A stretch of DNA of 64,000 bases from Botryosphaeria dothidea (GCA_011503125.2 WWBZ02000001.1:3968001-4032000); one strand, 5' to 3'. Counted from the stretch's first letter, positions 43,322 through 55,341 are shown. Translations and numbers: made by a program. Notes: a model not told the origin generated them from the sequence alone.

Positions 43322-46300
43322 TATTTGTCTGCAGGCAAAGATTATGGAGGGATGGTATTGCATCTCAGACGATTGGTCAACCGCCTTTGCACCGGAAACA
43401 GGTAGAGTCCATCAGTTCAAAGAGAGCTGTATATAGGAAGATTCTTTCGTTATTTTATCAATATAGAAAGTTACCATTTTTTCAAATTCATGTGACTGTG
43501 CATGGACTTGTTGAAACGGAGACCTTTGTGGAGATGGTTGCTTCGAGCACCTGCTGATCAACGCTCCTGGAAGCATGCTGCATGGCGACACGCTAGACGG
43601 ATCGAAGGCGGCCTTCAGCATGCAGGCCTGATCAGCGCACCGCTGTCCCGTCCTGGATGAGAGTGCCTTCAGCCTCTGTGAATGTACACTGATGATGGTT
43701 AAAAGTAAAATATAAGAAAATGCAAAAAAAGTATGACACTCCACCGGGATTGAACCCAGAAGCCCTGGGCTTATCACAGAACCTCCTTCCCGCCACGGGC
43801 AACTTCAACGAAACGGGGAAGCCCGGATTCAATCCACTGCACTATGTCAACGGCTTCCTCGTGTCTGAAGATGGCAGCTGCACAACTCGATTATGTGTCC
43901 GGGAACACCCAAACCCCGCCACAGAGAGCGGGCTGCTCTACAATCACCCGCAACAACCCGCTGATGACACCTAAAGATAGTCTGTACAACTTAAATCACC
44001 GTTACTTCTCCGAGCAACTCGTCATCTTCCGTCCGGGATAGCCCTTCATCTTCAAGGAATATCAAAGACGAACCCAAATTCTATAGTGTCATAGGCCGAA
44101 TATATACTCAATTCGATGAAGAGGAACGGATGGAAGGTGAGGTCTTCTTTTCGAATGCGGAGGTGTTTTTCGGAGGTGGCGGTTGTGAAAGGAGCTCGGC
44201 CTGAAGAATATTAAGATGGGTGCCATAGAAAATATTAGTGGCAACGGTAATGGACACATACTCACGAAAGCTGCGAGAAGCAGACTGATGCTTGTTATTT
44301 GCAGGAATCTTCCCGCGTAAATCCGTTTCGAACACGCCAATAATGAATGAGAGCACTAAATGCGATAGGAGTCTGAGGTGGATTTGTGGAGAGAAACCCC
44401 TATCGATGTGCGCGTGAGCCTGCCACGTCAGCCCGAGGGCAATAAGAGTCAAAGGAGACAGAAATATTATTGGACGCAACAAAAAAAAGCTGCCTCTGGA
44501 TTGCGCGTCAACTGCATCCATACGTTTCCCTCGTCTTGCCCTACTGCCTCACTCACCTAGAGTTTACAGGCAATCTCATTGCTCAAGAAGAAAAATGCAG
44601 CATTCAGAAGTCCGCTTACTATAGAAAACGTATCAGCCAATGATACCGCCGGTATCGTAGGAGCGAGGCGCTCACACACTCCACTTTATACCGTGCTGCG
44701 GTCGCTGCATTTTCTTCAGAAGGTAGGAGCTGTCATGGATCTTCTGCAGTGATCACATATCCTCTTCGCGTCGGACATCACGTTGGGACATTCCGTTGCC
44801 ACCGCGATCAGTGAAGGCATGCTTCAGCTCTTCGTATACCTGACCAACACTATCATTTTGAAAGGATCAAAGGAAGGCGCTCAGTCAGGTCATCGGCGTA
44901 GATACTGAAGCTGCTCCATCGGAGTGGCGTCGGCCGCATCCGTCATTCGGCTCCACGAGATAGGTGTTGCCCAATTTATACGGGAGAGGATCGAGTCCTT
45001 TTGTGCAAATTATAGAGTGACAGCAAGCATGATGTCGTGAATCGCAAAATGAGATCCAGGGATAAAATTTGCGTCAGTAGACAATTTATAAGGGAGAGTG
45101 CAAGTATAGATGAGTCTGGCCGTTGAAGATCGGCGCTTTACATCACCAAAAAGAAGTGCAGTGAAGGGGTGCCTGGTCAGATAGGGCACCACTAACGGGT
45201 GCGGATAGCTCCTAGTCCGTCGTCTCAGCTCGGAGGCCGATGCTATCGTGACCTCATAGTTCAGCGGGGACGCGTCATCTGGGCGAGAGAATGGTACTGC
45301 CGGAGGAGTGAGGCTCAACTCATTGAAGCTTTCCCCATTGGGGTTTCCGTACATGAATCTCGTGCTTGCCTCATCTCCGAAGGATTGGTTGCTAATAAAA
45401 GAATGAGCGGAGTGGAAGTGCACTCTAGCCCTAACATCACGACAGTCGAGACTTGCCCAAAGTTGTAAGATTAGTGTACACGAGAGTGAAATCCGCAGCC
45501 CGAGTTTAAGGCAGCAATCTCGGAGACACGATTCTCGGAGATCCGAGTGTGTTGTGGAGCAGAAAGGGGGTGTGGAGTTCAGCTCGGTTGAGAAGTGAGG
45601 GCAAAGAGGCGGGGAGGAGGTCTTGCTTCGTTCATGTGCAACGGTAATACAGACGATGCCGGCCAATTGCGGATGTTGCAGTACCTGTGTGGCCTCCGCC
45701 ATGCAAGGTCGCGGAGTCGGGTTGGGCTGAGAAGTGGCGACATTGCGTGTAGCCACACTGCCCACGATACATACGTATCTTTTGTTCTTAGCAGGATGGA
45801 ATGAGTTGTTCTACGGCCATGACATGAATGGTTGTAGTTGTCGGCGAAATTGTCTTATTTAGGAAGAGAAAAAAAAAGCAATTAGTCGAATATCGTACAA
45901 GTGGCGTACCTCGTATTGTCGCAAGTTGCTGAACACGACAAGCACGGTTGCTCGAAACGATCAGCTCAATCTTTGATGGGGACGGGAACTGTCTCGCGAG
46001 CACGAGAAGTGAGCGTGATGCTTTGTGACGCGCCTCTTCACATCTGTGCCCTAAAGACCCAAAGCGGCAGATGCCAAGGACTGACGTCGGTCAGACAGTA
46101 GGTGAAAATAGAGTAATTTTGCCTATAGCGCTTTGTTGCCTAGGCGTTTCACGCACGCCAGACCGGGAAAAATTAGGACGTCGGACCTTAGTTGCCGCAA
46201 CTCTGATATGACAGCGGAGAGAGTGTGATTTATGCGAGGAATGTCGGATGAGGTCCAACCACACACAATTCGCACGGGCTGTCCTGGCGGCGTAATGGCC

Positions 46301-48776
46301 CGGGGCCTGATCTGTGGCTCTTACGAGGCGTTGCTATAATGGAGCGAATGGATCCAGGTTGGCTGGGTACTTCAAAGATGAATGTGGGTTGCCTTACAGT
46401 GCAGGTGTCGTGGCCAAGGCGCAGTCTCTACGAGCTTTACGAGTGCGTCGTGACGTACAGTCGGTGTAGGCTTTCTGTTTAGGCAGCTAAAGCGAAGACA
46501 CGCTAATGGCGCATCACGCTCTCGATCTTTCATGCATAAGGGACACGCGGAGTAGGCCTTGTGAGATCGTGACTCTACTGCGGAAGCCCGGCAGTGACGC
46601 CTATTGCAGGTCGGATAGACTTGCCCCGGCTTGATCATGACTAAGCTTCGAGTCCCGTCAAGCTTTGGGAGGCTCTAGAGCGGAGTCGGCAGGTATGGCT
46701 CCAATGGCAGAAGCCCCGAATGGTGGCTCTGCAAAGTCAGATACCTGTGGGATGCGGGTGTAACGACTTCCATGCGCCTCGGAGATGGCAGAGAGGCTCG
46801 GCCGTGCTTGAAGGTCGCGGTTGGGCGCCAGTAAATACCGAAGCAGCGAGTAAGGACGGGAAGGAGCCGCCTTGACAGTGGATAGGACGAAACGCGGATG
46901 CGAGTGGAGGCACTAACGCAAGATTAGCTGATAGCGGCAAGCCAAGAGAGGCAGTCGCTGCCTAGAAGCCGGAGGACCTGTCGTGCAACCGGAGAGTTTG
47001 AGAATCAGAATGTGGGCGCGATCCATGTGCAGCGATCGACGTGGGCAACCACGGTATCGGATAGCAGAAAGCGTGACAAGATGGATCAGGTCATCCACGA
47101 AACTACTTGAGTGGGCGGTGGGCCGCTGCCCTCGCTGGTTACTACTGCAAATGGCGGTCTGGTCAATCCGACGTTGCAACTCGGTCCAGTTGAGCCTCCA
47201 CGAAATGACGGAAAACGTTGAAAACGCCGGGGACGAGGATACCGGGCCTGAAAGAACAGAGGCGACATCCGAGATTGACGGCACGGGACAAATGCGACGC
47301 AAACAAGCTTCTTGGGGGTCAATACCAGATAAAATTGCCTCAGAGTAATGTGCCGTAGATGTGATTGCTGTGATAGAACGCATACCGAGATGCTAGATTG
47401 CGACTGTGGAGGTGAGGTCTGCCTCTTGGGGGCCAAAAGATTCCCAGGAAGGGCAGGCGAGAAAGGGGGAGGGTGCGCACACAGTCGCAGCCTTGTGGCC
47501 CGACGCAACGGCGGCCGTGTGACAAGCGTCTGTTCGAGGGTCTGCACCGGGCTCGATGGATGCCTTGCCACGCGCCTGTCCGGCGCTACAGGCGGCTTGA
47601 TGTGGCGTAGATAGTTTCGCAGGGGTCGTGGCCTATAGGCGAGCTGGTGATTCTTTGAGGCTCAAACCTCCTTCCTTGGCTGACTTTGTTCTCATAATTT
47701 GCCAGTACAGACATCAAGTACACTCCGACTATGCAACCGATGAGCATACTAATCGACTGCTCTTAACATTATCCGATTGGCCGGTGGTGCCACCGCAAAA
47801 GTGACGGGTTGGTGAATTGAGAAAGTTTGTGGTTTCTATCATCCAAAACGTATTGTCAGCACAACGACATAATGTATGGCAGGATAGGAACAGTGCTGAT
47901 CCCATCGGTTTGTCACAGAAGCGCCCCGCAAACATGCGATCAACCCAAAGAGCTCAAAATCCGGGGTGGAGGGGCTCCAATGGCTCGGATTCGTCCAGTC
48001 CGCGGACGTTCGAGCCTTCTAATGGGAAGACAGGGGAGAGCTGCGGTGAATCCGAGTCCGAAGCTTAGCACAGAGGTTACTCATGGCTGGGATCCGTTAG
48101 CTCTGCGTCATTATCGTACGTGAAGACGCGTTTTGTCCGGGAATTGATCTCGGCCGTGGAGGGGGGCAGGCTTCTCGGGGAACGGAATATTGCCTCAGCC
48201 CGGAAAGACATATTTCCTTGGCATTGCCTGATCATGGACTTCAGATGTAGGCGTGGGGTTTGAGGATCGCTACCCTGCACGCCCTCAGAAAGCTCTGACC
48301 TACACTCTCACTGCCTTGTCGCCATGTCTCCGGAGGCATCCGTCTGACGGGCCTTTCGGTGTGAGCGATGGAGGTGAGTCGGCATTGCGTATACTCTCGA
48401 TTTCAAAGTGGCACAGATGAGACGACGGCGAGTGCCCACTTGGGAGGCCTTTTTATGTTGGCAAGTATATGAAGGTCCGTTTCGAAGGCCTATCTGGGGG
48501 AAATCAACATCGTCTTCAAAGTCATTCCAGGAAACGGTAAGTCCCATTGAGTCTCTGATCCTCAACGACGAACGGAAAGAAAGAGGGAGTCGTTGATGCA
48601 GCCAGCAGACTATAACCAAATCACGAGCCCACCGCGAGCAAAATCATCGAACAGCCATTTGTGACGCTGGGTCAAGTAAGAACACCATACAGCATCGCCA
48701 TAATATTTACTTACCTCTTGTGTCAGCCACCAACTACCTCCAAAGCACAATTTCCAGAAAATTGCGTATCGACAAA
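43322..48776. other. 5.5-kb gene-poor region
   Basis: The longest stretch without a supported gene. No transposase, reverse transcriptase or long terminal repeats were seen. It holds one 251-codon frame (45010-45765), listed separately at low confidence. A short minus-strand candidate at about 44108-44521 contains a canonical-looking intron (donor gtgagt, acceptor cttcag). Several GC-balanced frames at 46.9-47.6 kb overlap on both strands and look fortuitous. A tRNA B-box-like sequence at about 43743-43756 (minus) lacks a pairable cloverleaf. Confidence 0.5.
45010..45765 (-). CDS. Hypothetical 251-codon open frame, doubtful
   Basis: An uninterrupted frame longer than expected by chance in such DNA, but with no recognised domain. 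The conceptual product is rich in Ser, Thr, Leu, Arg and His, with scattered cysteines. It has no signal peptide and one moderately hydrophobic patch (LGLRISLSCTLILQLWASL). Smaller frames occur opposite it. It could be an orphan gene or a chance frame, and I give it little weight. Confidence 0.2.
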   Translation of the reverse strand: MGSVATRNVATSQPNPTPRPCMAEATQVLQHPQLAGIVCITVAHERSKTSSPPLCPHFSTELNSTPPFCSTTHSDLRESCLRDCCLKLGLRISLSCTLILQLWASLDCRDVRARVHFHSAHSFISNQSFGDEASTRFMYGNPNGESFNELSLTPPAVPFSRPDDASPLNYEVTIASASELRRRTRSYPHPLVVPYLTRHPFTALLFGDVKRRSSTARLIYTCTLPYKLSTDANFIPGSHFAIHDIMLAVTL

Positions 48777-48881
48777 ATGAGTGGCACCTGGTACTGCTGC
48801 AACTGTGGAGATGGCCCAATGGTGGTCGCTCCATCTTGCCAAAACTGCGGGCATCCTAAATGCGGCACTTGCTCACAGTGA
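48777..48881 (+). CDS. 34-residue zinc-ribbon microprotein
   Basis: A very short but distinctive frame, MSGTWYCCNCGDGPMVVAPS then CQNCGHPKCGTC. It has three Cys-x2-Cys pairs (7/10, 21/24, 29/32) plus Cys8 and His26, the arrangement of a compact zinc ribbon. The W-C-C-x-CG-x-G start and C-x2-C-x-H-x2-C-x2-C end resemble small zinc-ribbon segments seen in many uncharacterised fungal proteins. The ATG has A at -3 (ACAAAATGA). It may be a complete microprotein or one exon of a longer gene; no partner exon was found. The partner and role are unknown. Confidence 0.6.
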   Translation: MSGTWYCCNCGDGPMVVAPSCQNCGHPKCGTCSQ

Positions 48882-49207
48882 GGCCATCTCGCCCCTCTAA
48901 GGGGCAACAGTGGTCGATAACGCACTTGTTTGCGTTGAAACGACTGAGGGAGAGCAGGTGGGGGCTTCCTGTGGGTGGAGACATGGGCGCAGGTTAGACT
49001 GGACACGAGCAATCGGTAACAGTGGGTCTGGGTCAGGACACTCTTTTGTCTTCTAAAACAATTGAATTTTTCCCGGGAAATTTTGATTTCACTTGGAAAT
49101 CTGAGGGCGTGCAGAAACCATGCCAAGCTGAGAATGGACTTACGGCATGTTCAAGACACATTCAATTACCCAGCCACAACCCAAACGCCATACTACTATA
49201 TCTTCCT
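48882..49207. other. Intergenic, no gene supported
   Basis: 326 bp forming the 3' flank of both the microprotein (plus) and SPC3 (minus). Nothing else recognised. Confidence 0.6.
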
Positions 49208-50061
49208 TTACCAATAGACACCCTCCTTGTTGGCTTCCGAACCTCTCTCGGTAGCAACATCGCCCTCCTTCTTGGCCTTCAGCGGCGGGAAATCAAACTT
49301 CTTGCTCTTGCCGCCTGCCAGCTCCTTCCAGGCGCCACCGTACTTGGTGACCGGCGGCCAGTCAGCCCAGGTCAACAGACCCACCCAGGGCTGAACATTC
49401 CAACCTAGATCCAGCTGGACATCCGTCCTGTTGGCCAACTTTCCAGTAATGTCGGTGATCTGGTATTTGGGACGCTGCTTCTGGAGATGGAATTCACCAG
49501 GAGGGTAGGGCGACTCCTGTTTGCCCTTCGACCTCGAGCGCTTAGTCTTCCCAGAAGCCTTTGGGTCGGGGTGAACGTAGTGGTTCTGGTGCCATGGGGC
49601 AGAGGGCGAGGCGAGAATCGAGTCCCAAATGATGGCTTGGGAAGGAGGCTCGGAGGGATCGGTGGATGGGTAGGTGGCAGTGATGTAGGCGAAGACTTGC
49701 TTCGTGTTCCAGTTGAACAGCGAGGTCAGATCTAGCAGCAATGTCAGCTCGGATGATGCTTTGTTTGCAGGCCAAGGGCGGTGCATACCGGCATCGAGGT
49801 CGAATTTGATATGAGCGTACTCCTCCTTCTTAGAGCTGTAGTAGTGCGGGCGACCGCGGACGCTATGGAGAAAAGTTGTTAGCCGCGAATTGGGGCATTG
49901 TAATTCGGGAGGCCGTACATCTGGACATTCTGGAGCTTGATGGAGCCGGAGGGTGCCTGGGGAGCGACGAAGACGGAGAGGGCAATGAGAGCAGCGACGC
50001 AGGCTGCTACAGTAGTGAAGTAGCCGAAGACATTCTGCGCGCGGACCAGCGTGGAATGCAT
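49208..50061 (-). CDS. SPC3: Signal peptidase complex subunit 3
   Basis: Subunit 3 of the ER signal peptidase complex (SPC22/23 family), a single-span membrane protein with a lumenal domain. Exons 49919-50061, 49789-49862 and 49208-49731; 246 residues, somewhat longer than yeast Spc3. The N-terminus MHSTLVRAQNVFGYFTTVAA leads into the single helix (CVAALIALSVFV). The lumenal part has GRPHYYSSKKEEYAHIKFDL, LFNWNTKQVFAYITATY, IIWDSIL, and KYQITDITGKLANRTDVQL with LGWNVQPWVGLLTW. A Lys/Arg/Ser-rich insert and a charged C-terminal tail (KKFDFPPLKAKKEG) extend it. It is divergent from the SAYSvFN-domain gene with a 245-bp shared promoter. Confidence 0.94.
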
Positions 50062-50306
50062 GGTGACGGCGTGCGCGAATTTGGAGCTGGGAGTGGTGTT
50101 GGGTGACGCGGACGCGCTGCGGAGCTCCAAAGGCAAGCGCGAGCGTTCGAACACGTTTCGGGAAGCGAGCTCTCGACCCGGCCACCACTTCCCCGACATC
50201 ATCCACCCATCTCGCTCTCTCCTCCTCCTCAATCCTCCCACGCACCGGCAGGGTCCGGAAGTCCACGGAGCAGGACGCAAGCTGTTGATTCACGTAATTT
50301 TCACCC
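50062..50306. promoter_or_regulatory. Compact divergent promoter, SPC3 / SAYSvFN gene
   Basis: 245 bp between two divergent ATGs, both for small membrane proteins. The plus-strand side is CT-rich just before 50306. No specific binding site was recognised. Confidence 0.5.
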
Positions 50307-50774
50307 ATGGCGAAGCCCAAGGACCCTGCGAAGGCACCCAAGGTCAAGAAGCCGTACCACATCAAGAAGGCCGACCTCCATCTTGACGAGTATATCGAAG
50401 ATCAGAACTCCAAGAACCCTTCGCTGCTCGCCCAGCGAGTTGTCGCTCACCTCAAGGCCTCTTTTCAATTCAAGCTCTACCTGGCGCTGCAGTTTGTCGC
50501 GGTAGTCGCCGGCTACGGGCAAGCAATGCTCATCGTGGGCCTGCTCTGGGCCATGATCGCGAACACAGGAAAACGGAAAGACGGCGAACTCAGTGCCTAT
50601 TCGCTCTTCAATGAGGATGTCCAAGCGTAAGTTTGCTGCTTTCAGCACTGTCCTGCCTTTCGGATCGGGCCTAATTTTGGCTGCCGATCCCGATACTGAT
50701 TGAGGTCATGCAGCATCCAAGGCAGCACCGACATGGAGGCTCTGGAGAGGGAGCTGCGCACTAGGGCGCTGTGA
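50307..50774 (+). CDS. SAYSvFN-domain small membrane protein
   Basis: Exons 50307-50626 and 50714-50774 (87-nt intron); 126 residues. After a Lys-rich N-terminus (PKDPAKAPKVKKPYHIKK) there is a hydrophobic segment (LYLALQFVAVVAGYGQ, AMLIVGLLWAMIANT), then the signature KDGELSAYSLFNEDVQAIQG and the C-terminal ALERELRTRAL. The SAYSvFN domain is conserved in eukaryotes without a defined function. It is divergent from SPC3, hinting at co-expression with ER translocation genes, but that is inference. Confidence 0.88.
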
Positions 50775-51446
50775 CACTCCAATAGTCGCACTCCATCGGA
50801 CTTACGGATTTATGTAGCGCCAATGCGCATCCGATCTTTACACTCTGTCCAATGCTTATTCCGTGCAGGAACCTCGCTCCAGTGAGGGGTCCCGACGGGT
50901 CTTGCTGCATCCCTTTTACCGCAACTGTCTGAGCTGTCGTTGATCTCAAGCGCGCCAAGACATGCTACTGAACAGGAGAAGCATGTTGTGCACGGCGTCC
51001 ATACCCTGAGAGAAGAAAGTGTACACAAACAACAAGTCTAGACCAATGAGGATTAATCTCGGCTCAATGTGGCGCCTAGACACGCGTGCTGAGAAAAGGA
51101 AGAAGTGGCGTTGGAGAATGATGCGGGGTTCCTGGAGGGGCGGCTGTGGGGAGAATGACGGAGCTTGACGATCGCTCCAATCCTCAACCCCGCCCGAGCT
51201 CCGGCATCTAACTGCCGCGACGCCTACGGCTGCACCGGGACAAGAGACTAAGCGGGAGCTTACTGCTGGTGGGAATCACAAGCCTGCTATTTCTGTCTCC
51301 GCAGTAATATTTGAGCTCTGCATCCGCCGCTTTCTCCATTTCTGCATCTCAACCCTTCCTTCGTCCCCACACATACTCCGAATCCGGAAACTCGCCATTG
51401 CTACATCATACACCTATCACACATCACTCCTGAGCCAGGACACACC
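50775..51446. other. Intergenic, no gene supported
   Basis: 672 bp; the right half, CT- and CA-rich near 51,340-51,440, should be the promoter and leader of the dioxygenase gene. Confidence 0.6.
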
Positions 51447-52515
51447 ATGGCCAAGACAGAACGAAAGATCAACCTCGTCCGCATCGCACACGTCTATTAC
51501 AGACACAAGGAATGGGAGAAAGCACACCAATTCCTTCTTGACTTTGGATTCGAGGAGCTCAATCAAACGGACGATAAGATTTACTACCGTGGCTACGGTC
51601 GTGAGCCTTTCGTCTACTGCCTGATCAAGAGCGACAAGGAGGAGTTTGGTGGTGCCGGTTTTGTTGTTGAATCCGAGGATGATCTTAATTACGCCGCCAA
51701 GGTACTACCGGACGCCACCGGACCCTACGAGCTGGATGCACCAGGTGGTGGAAAATGCGTCACGTTCAAGGAGCCCGTGGATGGCTTTGAGTGGCACCTT
51801 GTCTACGGCCAAACCCCCGCGCCTGACGAGAGAGTCCTTCCGCAGCTGTCCTTCAACTTCCCCACCGACAAGCACAGGCCCAAGGCCCAATTTCAGCGCT
51901 TTGAGAAGAAGCCTGCTCCGGTTCACAAGCTTGGCCACTTCGGTCTCTGCGTCACGAATTTCAACAAGGCCTACGAGTTCTACCATACACATTTCAACTT
52001 CATTGACAGTGAGTTGAACCACAACGAGAAGGGCGAGAATGTGACCGTCTTCATGCGCCTTGACCGCGGCAAGGAGGCTGTCGACCATCACACATTTTTC
52101 TTCTTTGAGGGACCTAGAGCTCCGCACGTTCACCACTCCTCGTTCGAGACGCACGATTTCGACACACAGGTACTCGGTCATGACTGGCTGAGACACAAGG
52201 GCTATGAGAACTGTTGGGGCGTTGGCCGCCACATCATGGGTAGCCAAATCTTCGACTATTGGTATGCACATCGTGATTGTTGCACAGGAATGGATCCGCT
52301 GACTAGCCCGTAGGTTTGATCCTTCTAGGTTTATTTTGGAGCACTACGTGGACGGTGATTTGCTGGACAACGAGCACCCAACGAACGTCACGCCAGCTAG
52401 TCCAGACACTCTGCACGTGTGGGGTAAGTGTTCTGAACTGTCTACTGAAAGAAATATCTTCTGACTCCGCCTGTCACTACTAGGGCCCGATCTTCCGGAC
52501 ACTTTCCTTACTTGA
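51447..52515 (+). CDS. Extradiol ring-cleavage dioxygenase (VOC superfamily)
   Basis: Catechol 2,3-dioxygenase/homoprotocatechuate dioxygenase-like protein of 318 residues with two VOC modules. Exons 51447-52261, 52314-52423 and 52484-52515. The first module begins VRIAHVYYRHKEWEKAHQFL. The second holds the metal triad: His164 in KLGHFGLCV, His in the HVHHSSFE block (229/230), and Glu281 in FILEHYVDGDLLDNEHPTN. It would open catecholic rings using Fe(II) or Mn(II); the ring substrate is unknown. A short final exon of 10 codons (LPDTFLT) is supported by frame only. No aromatic-degradation neighbours are seen. Confidence 0.91.
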
Positions 52516-53046
52516 GCGTTCTATTCACATGTCATATACCACCGATCGTTCGTCTGAGCCCTGTCGCTTGCTGCTTTGCTAAGTCGTGCCCTTCTGAAAT
52601 GGGTTTGAAGCACATAAGGAATTGTGCGTATAAAATAGACAATTCCGGCTGATGCGCGATGTTCGTTGCTGAGCAGAAACGTGATACATAATTCCTCTGC
52701 TACTCTCTGGTTTCTTCTCTTTGCTTGCGAAGGTCTATGGTCTTTACACAGAGCTTCCGGTGTCCGAACCGCAAGGCATATAACGCGGCTGGTTTTGATG
52801 CTCCCTGCTTGGATTGCGACTGCATGATGCAGGAATGCAGCCAATGAAGTGCTCCGCCAAGACCACCTGCGGGCAATGCTATGGGGGCTGAGCTCACCTC
52901 ACCTAGGCACAGAGAGGTGTTTTCCATTGTCGAAGCCTTTTCAAAGCATATTCCACATTCTCTCCGCGAACTCGCAAACGTTGATCATCTCAGCAACGAT
53001 CGGACTGCTCTGTACGTATCACCTACTTCGCACGTTGCTTGTTACC
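52516..53046. other. Intergenic, upstream of the kinase-like gene
   Basis: No gene supported. The kinase frame is open back to 52849 with an in-frame ATG at 52876 and a hydrophobic stretch (TLIISATIGLLCTYHLL), so a longer N-terminus cannot be excluded. Confidence 0.5.
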
Positions 53047-55341
53047 ATGAGCATGGATGCCACAGCTGCCGCGCCAGCTTCAGCCTCGGCGTTATCGATT
53101 GAGGGACTCGAGAAGGTCGTTGTGCCAGTCTTTGAATCAATATCTCGCGCCGCGGCTAAAAACGATGTTCTGGGCGAGAGCGTCTTCGACAAAATCAGCG
53201 GGCTGTTGAGGTTGGTGGGAAAACACGCTTGGGCAGACCGACCCAGGACATACACTATCTTACGGCTGACCAACCGCGTCGACGCCATGAGCTTCTTCGT
53301 CCACAATGGCTTTCTCGACATTCAGTTACCCTATTCCGACTGCCGTCTGCCTGCGGAACTCACTAGAGAATCGCGACAATTATTTCTGGAGAAGCAAGCC
53401 GTCGTCTTGACAGGAGCGAACGAGCTCGAGCTTGAGACGGGCCGTCACAGGCATTTGAAGGTCGATGGAGATACTTTCTTCTCAATCGTGAACTATCTCG
53501 GCGCCGGCAAATTCGGCCGCGTCGACCATGTCCGCAGTAAGCTATCTCTTGAAGAATACGCCCGCAAGAAGATCGCTCGAGCCAGGACTTTCTCCGGTGA
53601 TAAGGCCGCGATGCGAATGTTCGAGAACGAGCCCACCAATCTGAAGCGCCTACGTCACCACCACCTGGTCACTTTCGTTGGCTCTTACACAGACCCGCGA
53701 TACATCGGGATGCTCACCACGCCAGTTGCGGAGTGCGACCTCCAGCAGCTTCTACAAAGCGCGCCCTCGAACCCATCACTTTTACGCCAATTCTTCGGAT
53801 GCCTCTGTTCAGCGGTGCAGTATCTACACAGTCAGAAATGCAGGCACAAAGACATAAAGCCGGGAAACATATTAGTGAGGAAGGGAACAGTTTTCTTGAC
53901 GGATTTTGGAACGGCGCTGGATTGGAGTGATAGATCAGGTGGCACGACTGGAGGGACAACTGGGCCTTTCACACCTCGGTTTACCGCGCCGGAGGTTTTC
54001 AAGTGCGAGAGAAGAAATGAGTCGTCAGATATCTGGTCTCTTGGTTGCGTTTACCTGGACATTTTAGTAAGCTTTTTTCCCTTCAGCACGATTTAGCTTG
54101 CACATTCAGAGGATGCGGAACCAGTATACCCTGCGTCCTGGATGCGCTGACTGTTCACAGACTGTATTAAAAGGAAAGCATATCGAAGAAATGCTCTCAT
54201 TCTTCAAGAACCACGGAACTGACTACAGGATCGCCTCAAACAACTCAGAGGCTTTACAACAATGGCTTGCATACCTGAAAAGTTCGGGGTCAAGTGACAA
54301 CGCTCCTGTTTCGTGGATCCAACTGATGCTTCAACATGAGCCTACTACGCGCCCCTTATCAACGAAATTCTGGATGCAATCCTGCTCTATGAAGATGAGC
54401 ATATCTATTACAGAGCATGTTGCGCTCTGGAAGAAGACACAAGTAGTACCTACCATGGGTCAGTCTTTGCGGCTGGTGGCCTGCCAGCTTCGAACCAGAT
54501 GGACGATTCGACACAACTTTTTCAAACTTTCAACTCGGCTGCTAAAGTCCGTAGAACAGATTCGGTCTCTGCGAAGTGGTTGGCAATAGGGTCTGTCGAC
54601 GCGAACCTCCTAGAAATCGGGAACTTCCAAGATCCGGCGGATGCGCGCGAGCAGCCGGCTCCTCAAGATGTAGGCCAGGGTCCTATATCTCAATCGCACG
54701 AGAGCATTCCACCACCCCAACAACATCTATCGACTTCAGAACGGCTTGATCCTACCGTACTACACGGCCAAATGGTCCAAAATTACCTGAACGCCAAGAT
54801 AATACTCCAGGAGATGGCCGTCGGTAACTTGCTTGGCCCAAGGCGTCCGCTTACTGACGGGCTTTTCAAACATCGCACCAAGGACAGGTGTGGAAAATTA
54901 AGGATCATGGCAATGGATCAAGATTTTGATCCGTACTCATTCGGACGCTGGTTTTGTCAGCGCGTTGCGTGGCACATGGGGACTGATGGTCACCCTTTCA
55001 AACTGGCGGGCCGGATATGGTTAGCACTGATTTTCCTCGAGCTCAGGCTCAGTGTACAGGCTGAATTATTGCGCATATCCGGAACAACTCGTGTGGAGTT
55101 TGATTCGGACTTGACAGTTCCATGGACCATCATCGAATATGATGCGCCTTACTTGAGAGCAAGACACCACATGTGCACGGACTTATGGAATAAAGCAAAG
55201 AATACATTACAGTGAGACCATACCACTTTATTATCCACTATGGATCTGACTAATGATCATCACAGAAAATGTGTCGACTTCGCCAACAAAAACTCTACAT
55301 CAACGGCTGTACCTCCGTCCTCCTCTATCGAGTTTATATAA
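53047..55341 (+). pseudogene. Fungal Ser/Thr protein kinase-like gene with one frameshift
   Basis: Exons 53047-54066, 54161-55211 and 55266-55341. An N-terminal helical region (about residues 1-140) precedes a kinase domain: glycine loop YLGAGKFGRVDHV at 150-162, Lys174/175 region, HKDIKPGNIL at 267-276 (HKD in place of HRD), DFGTA at 286-290, APEVF, and DIWSLGCVY. After the first intron the frame reads TVLKGKHIEEMLSFF to HEPTTRP. There it breaks: the C-run at 54352-54355 is one base short of keeping subdomain XI (INEILDAILLYEDE) in frame. The C-terminal region of over 250 residues then stays open in the other frame to the stop at 55339. It may be a recent pseudogene or a homopolymer error. 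Substrates are unknown. Confidence 0.75.

Noticed and set aside
43734..43800. tRNA-like sequence on the minus strand (B-box GGGTTCAATCCC, weak A-box)
   Set aside because: The T-stem and acceptor stem do not pair, and no cloverleaf can be drawn.
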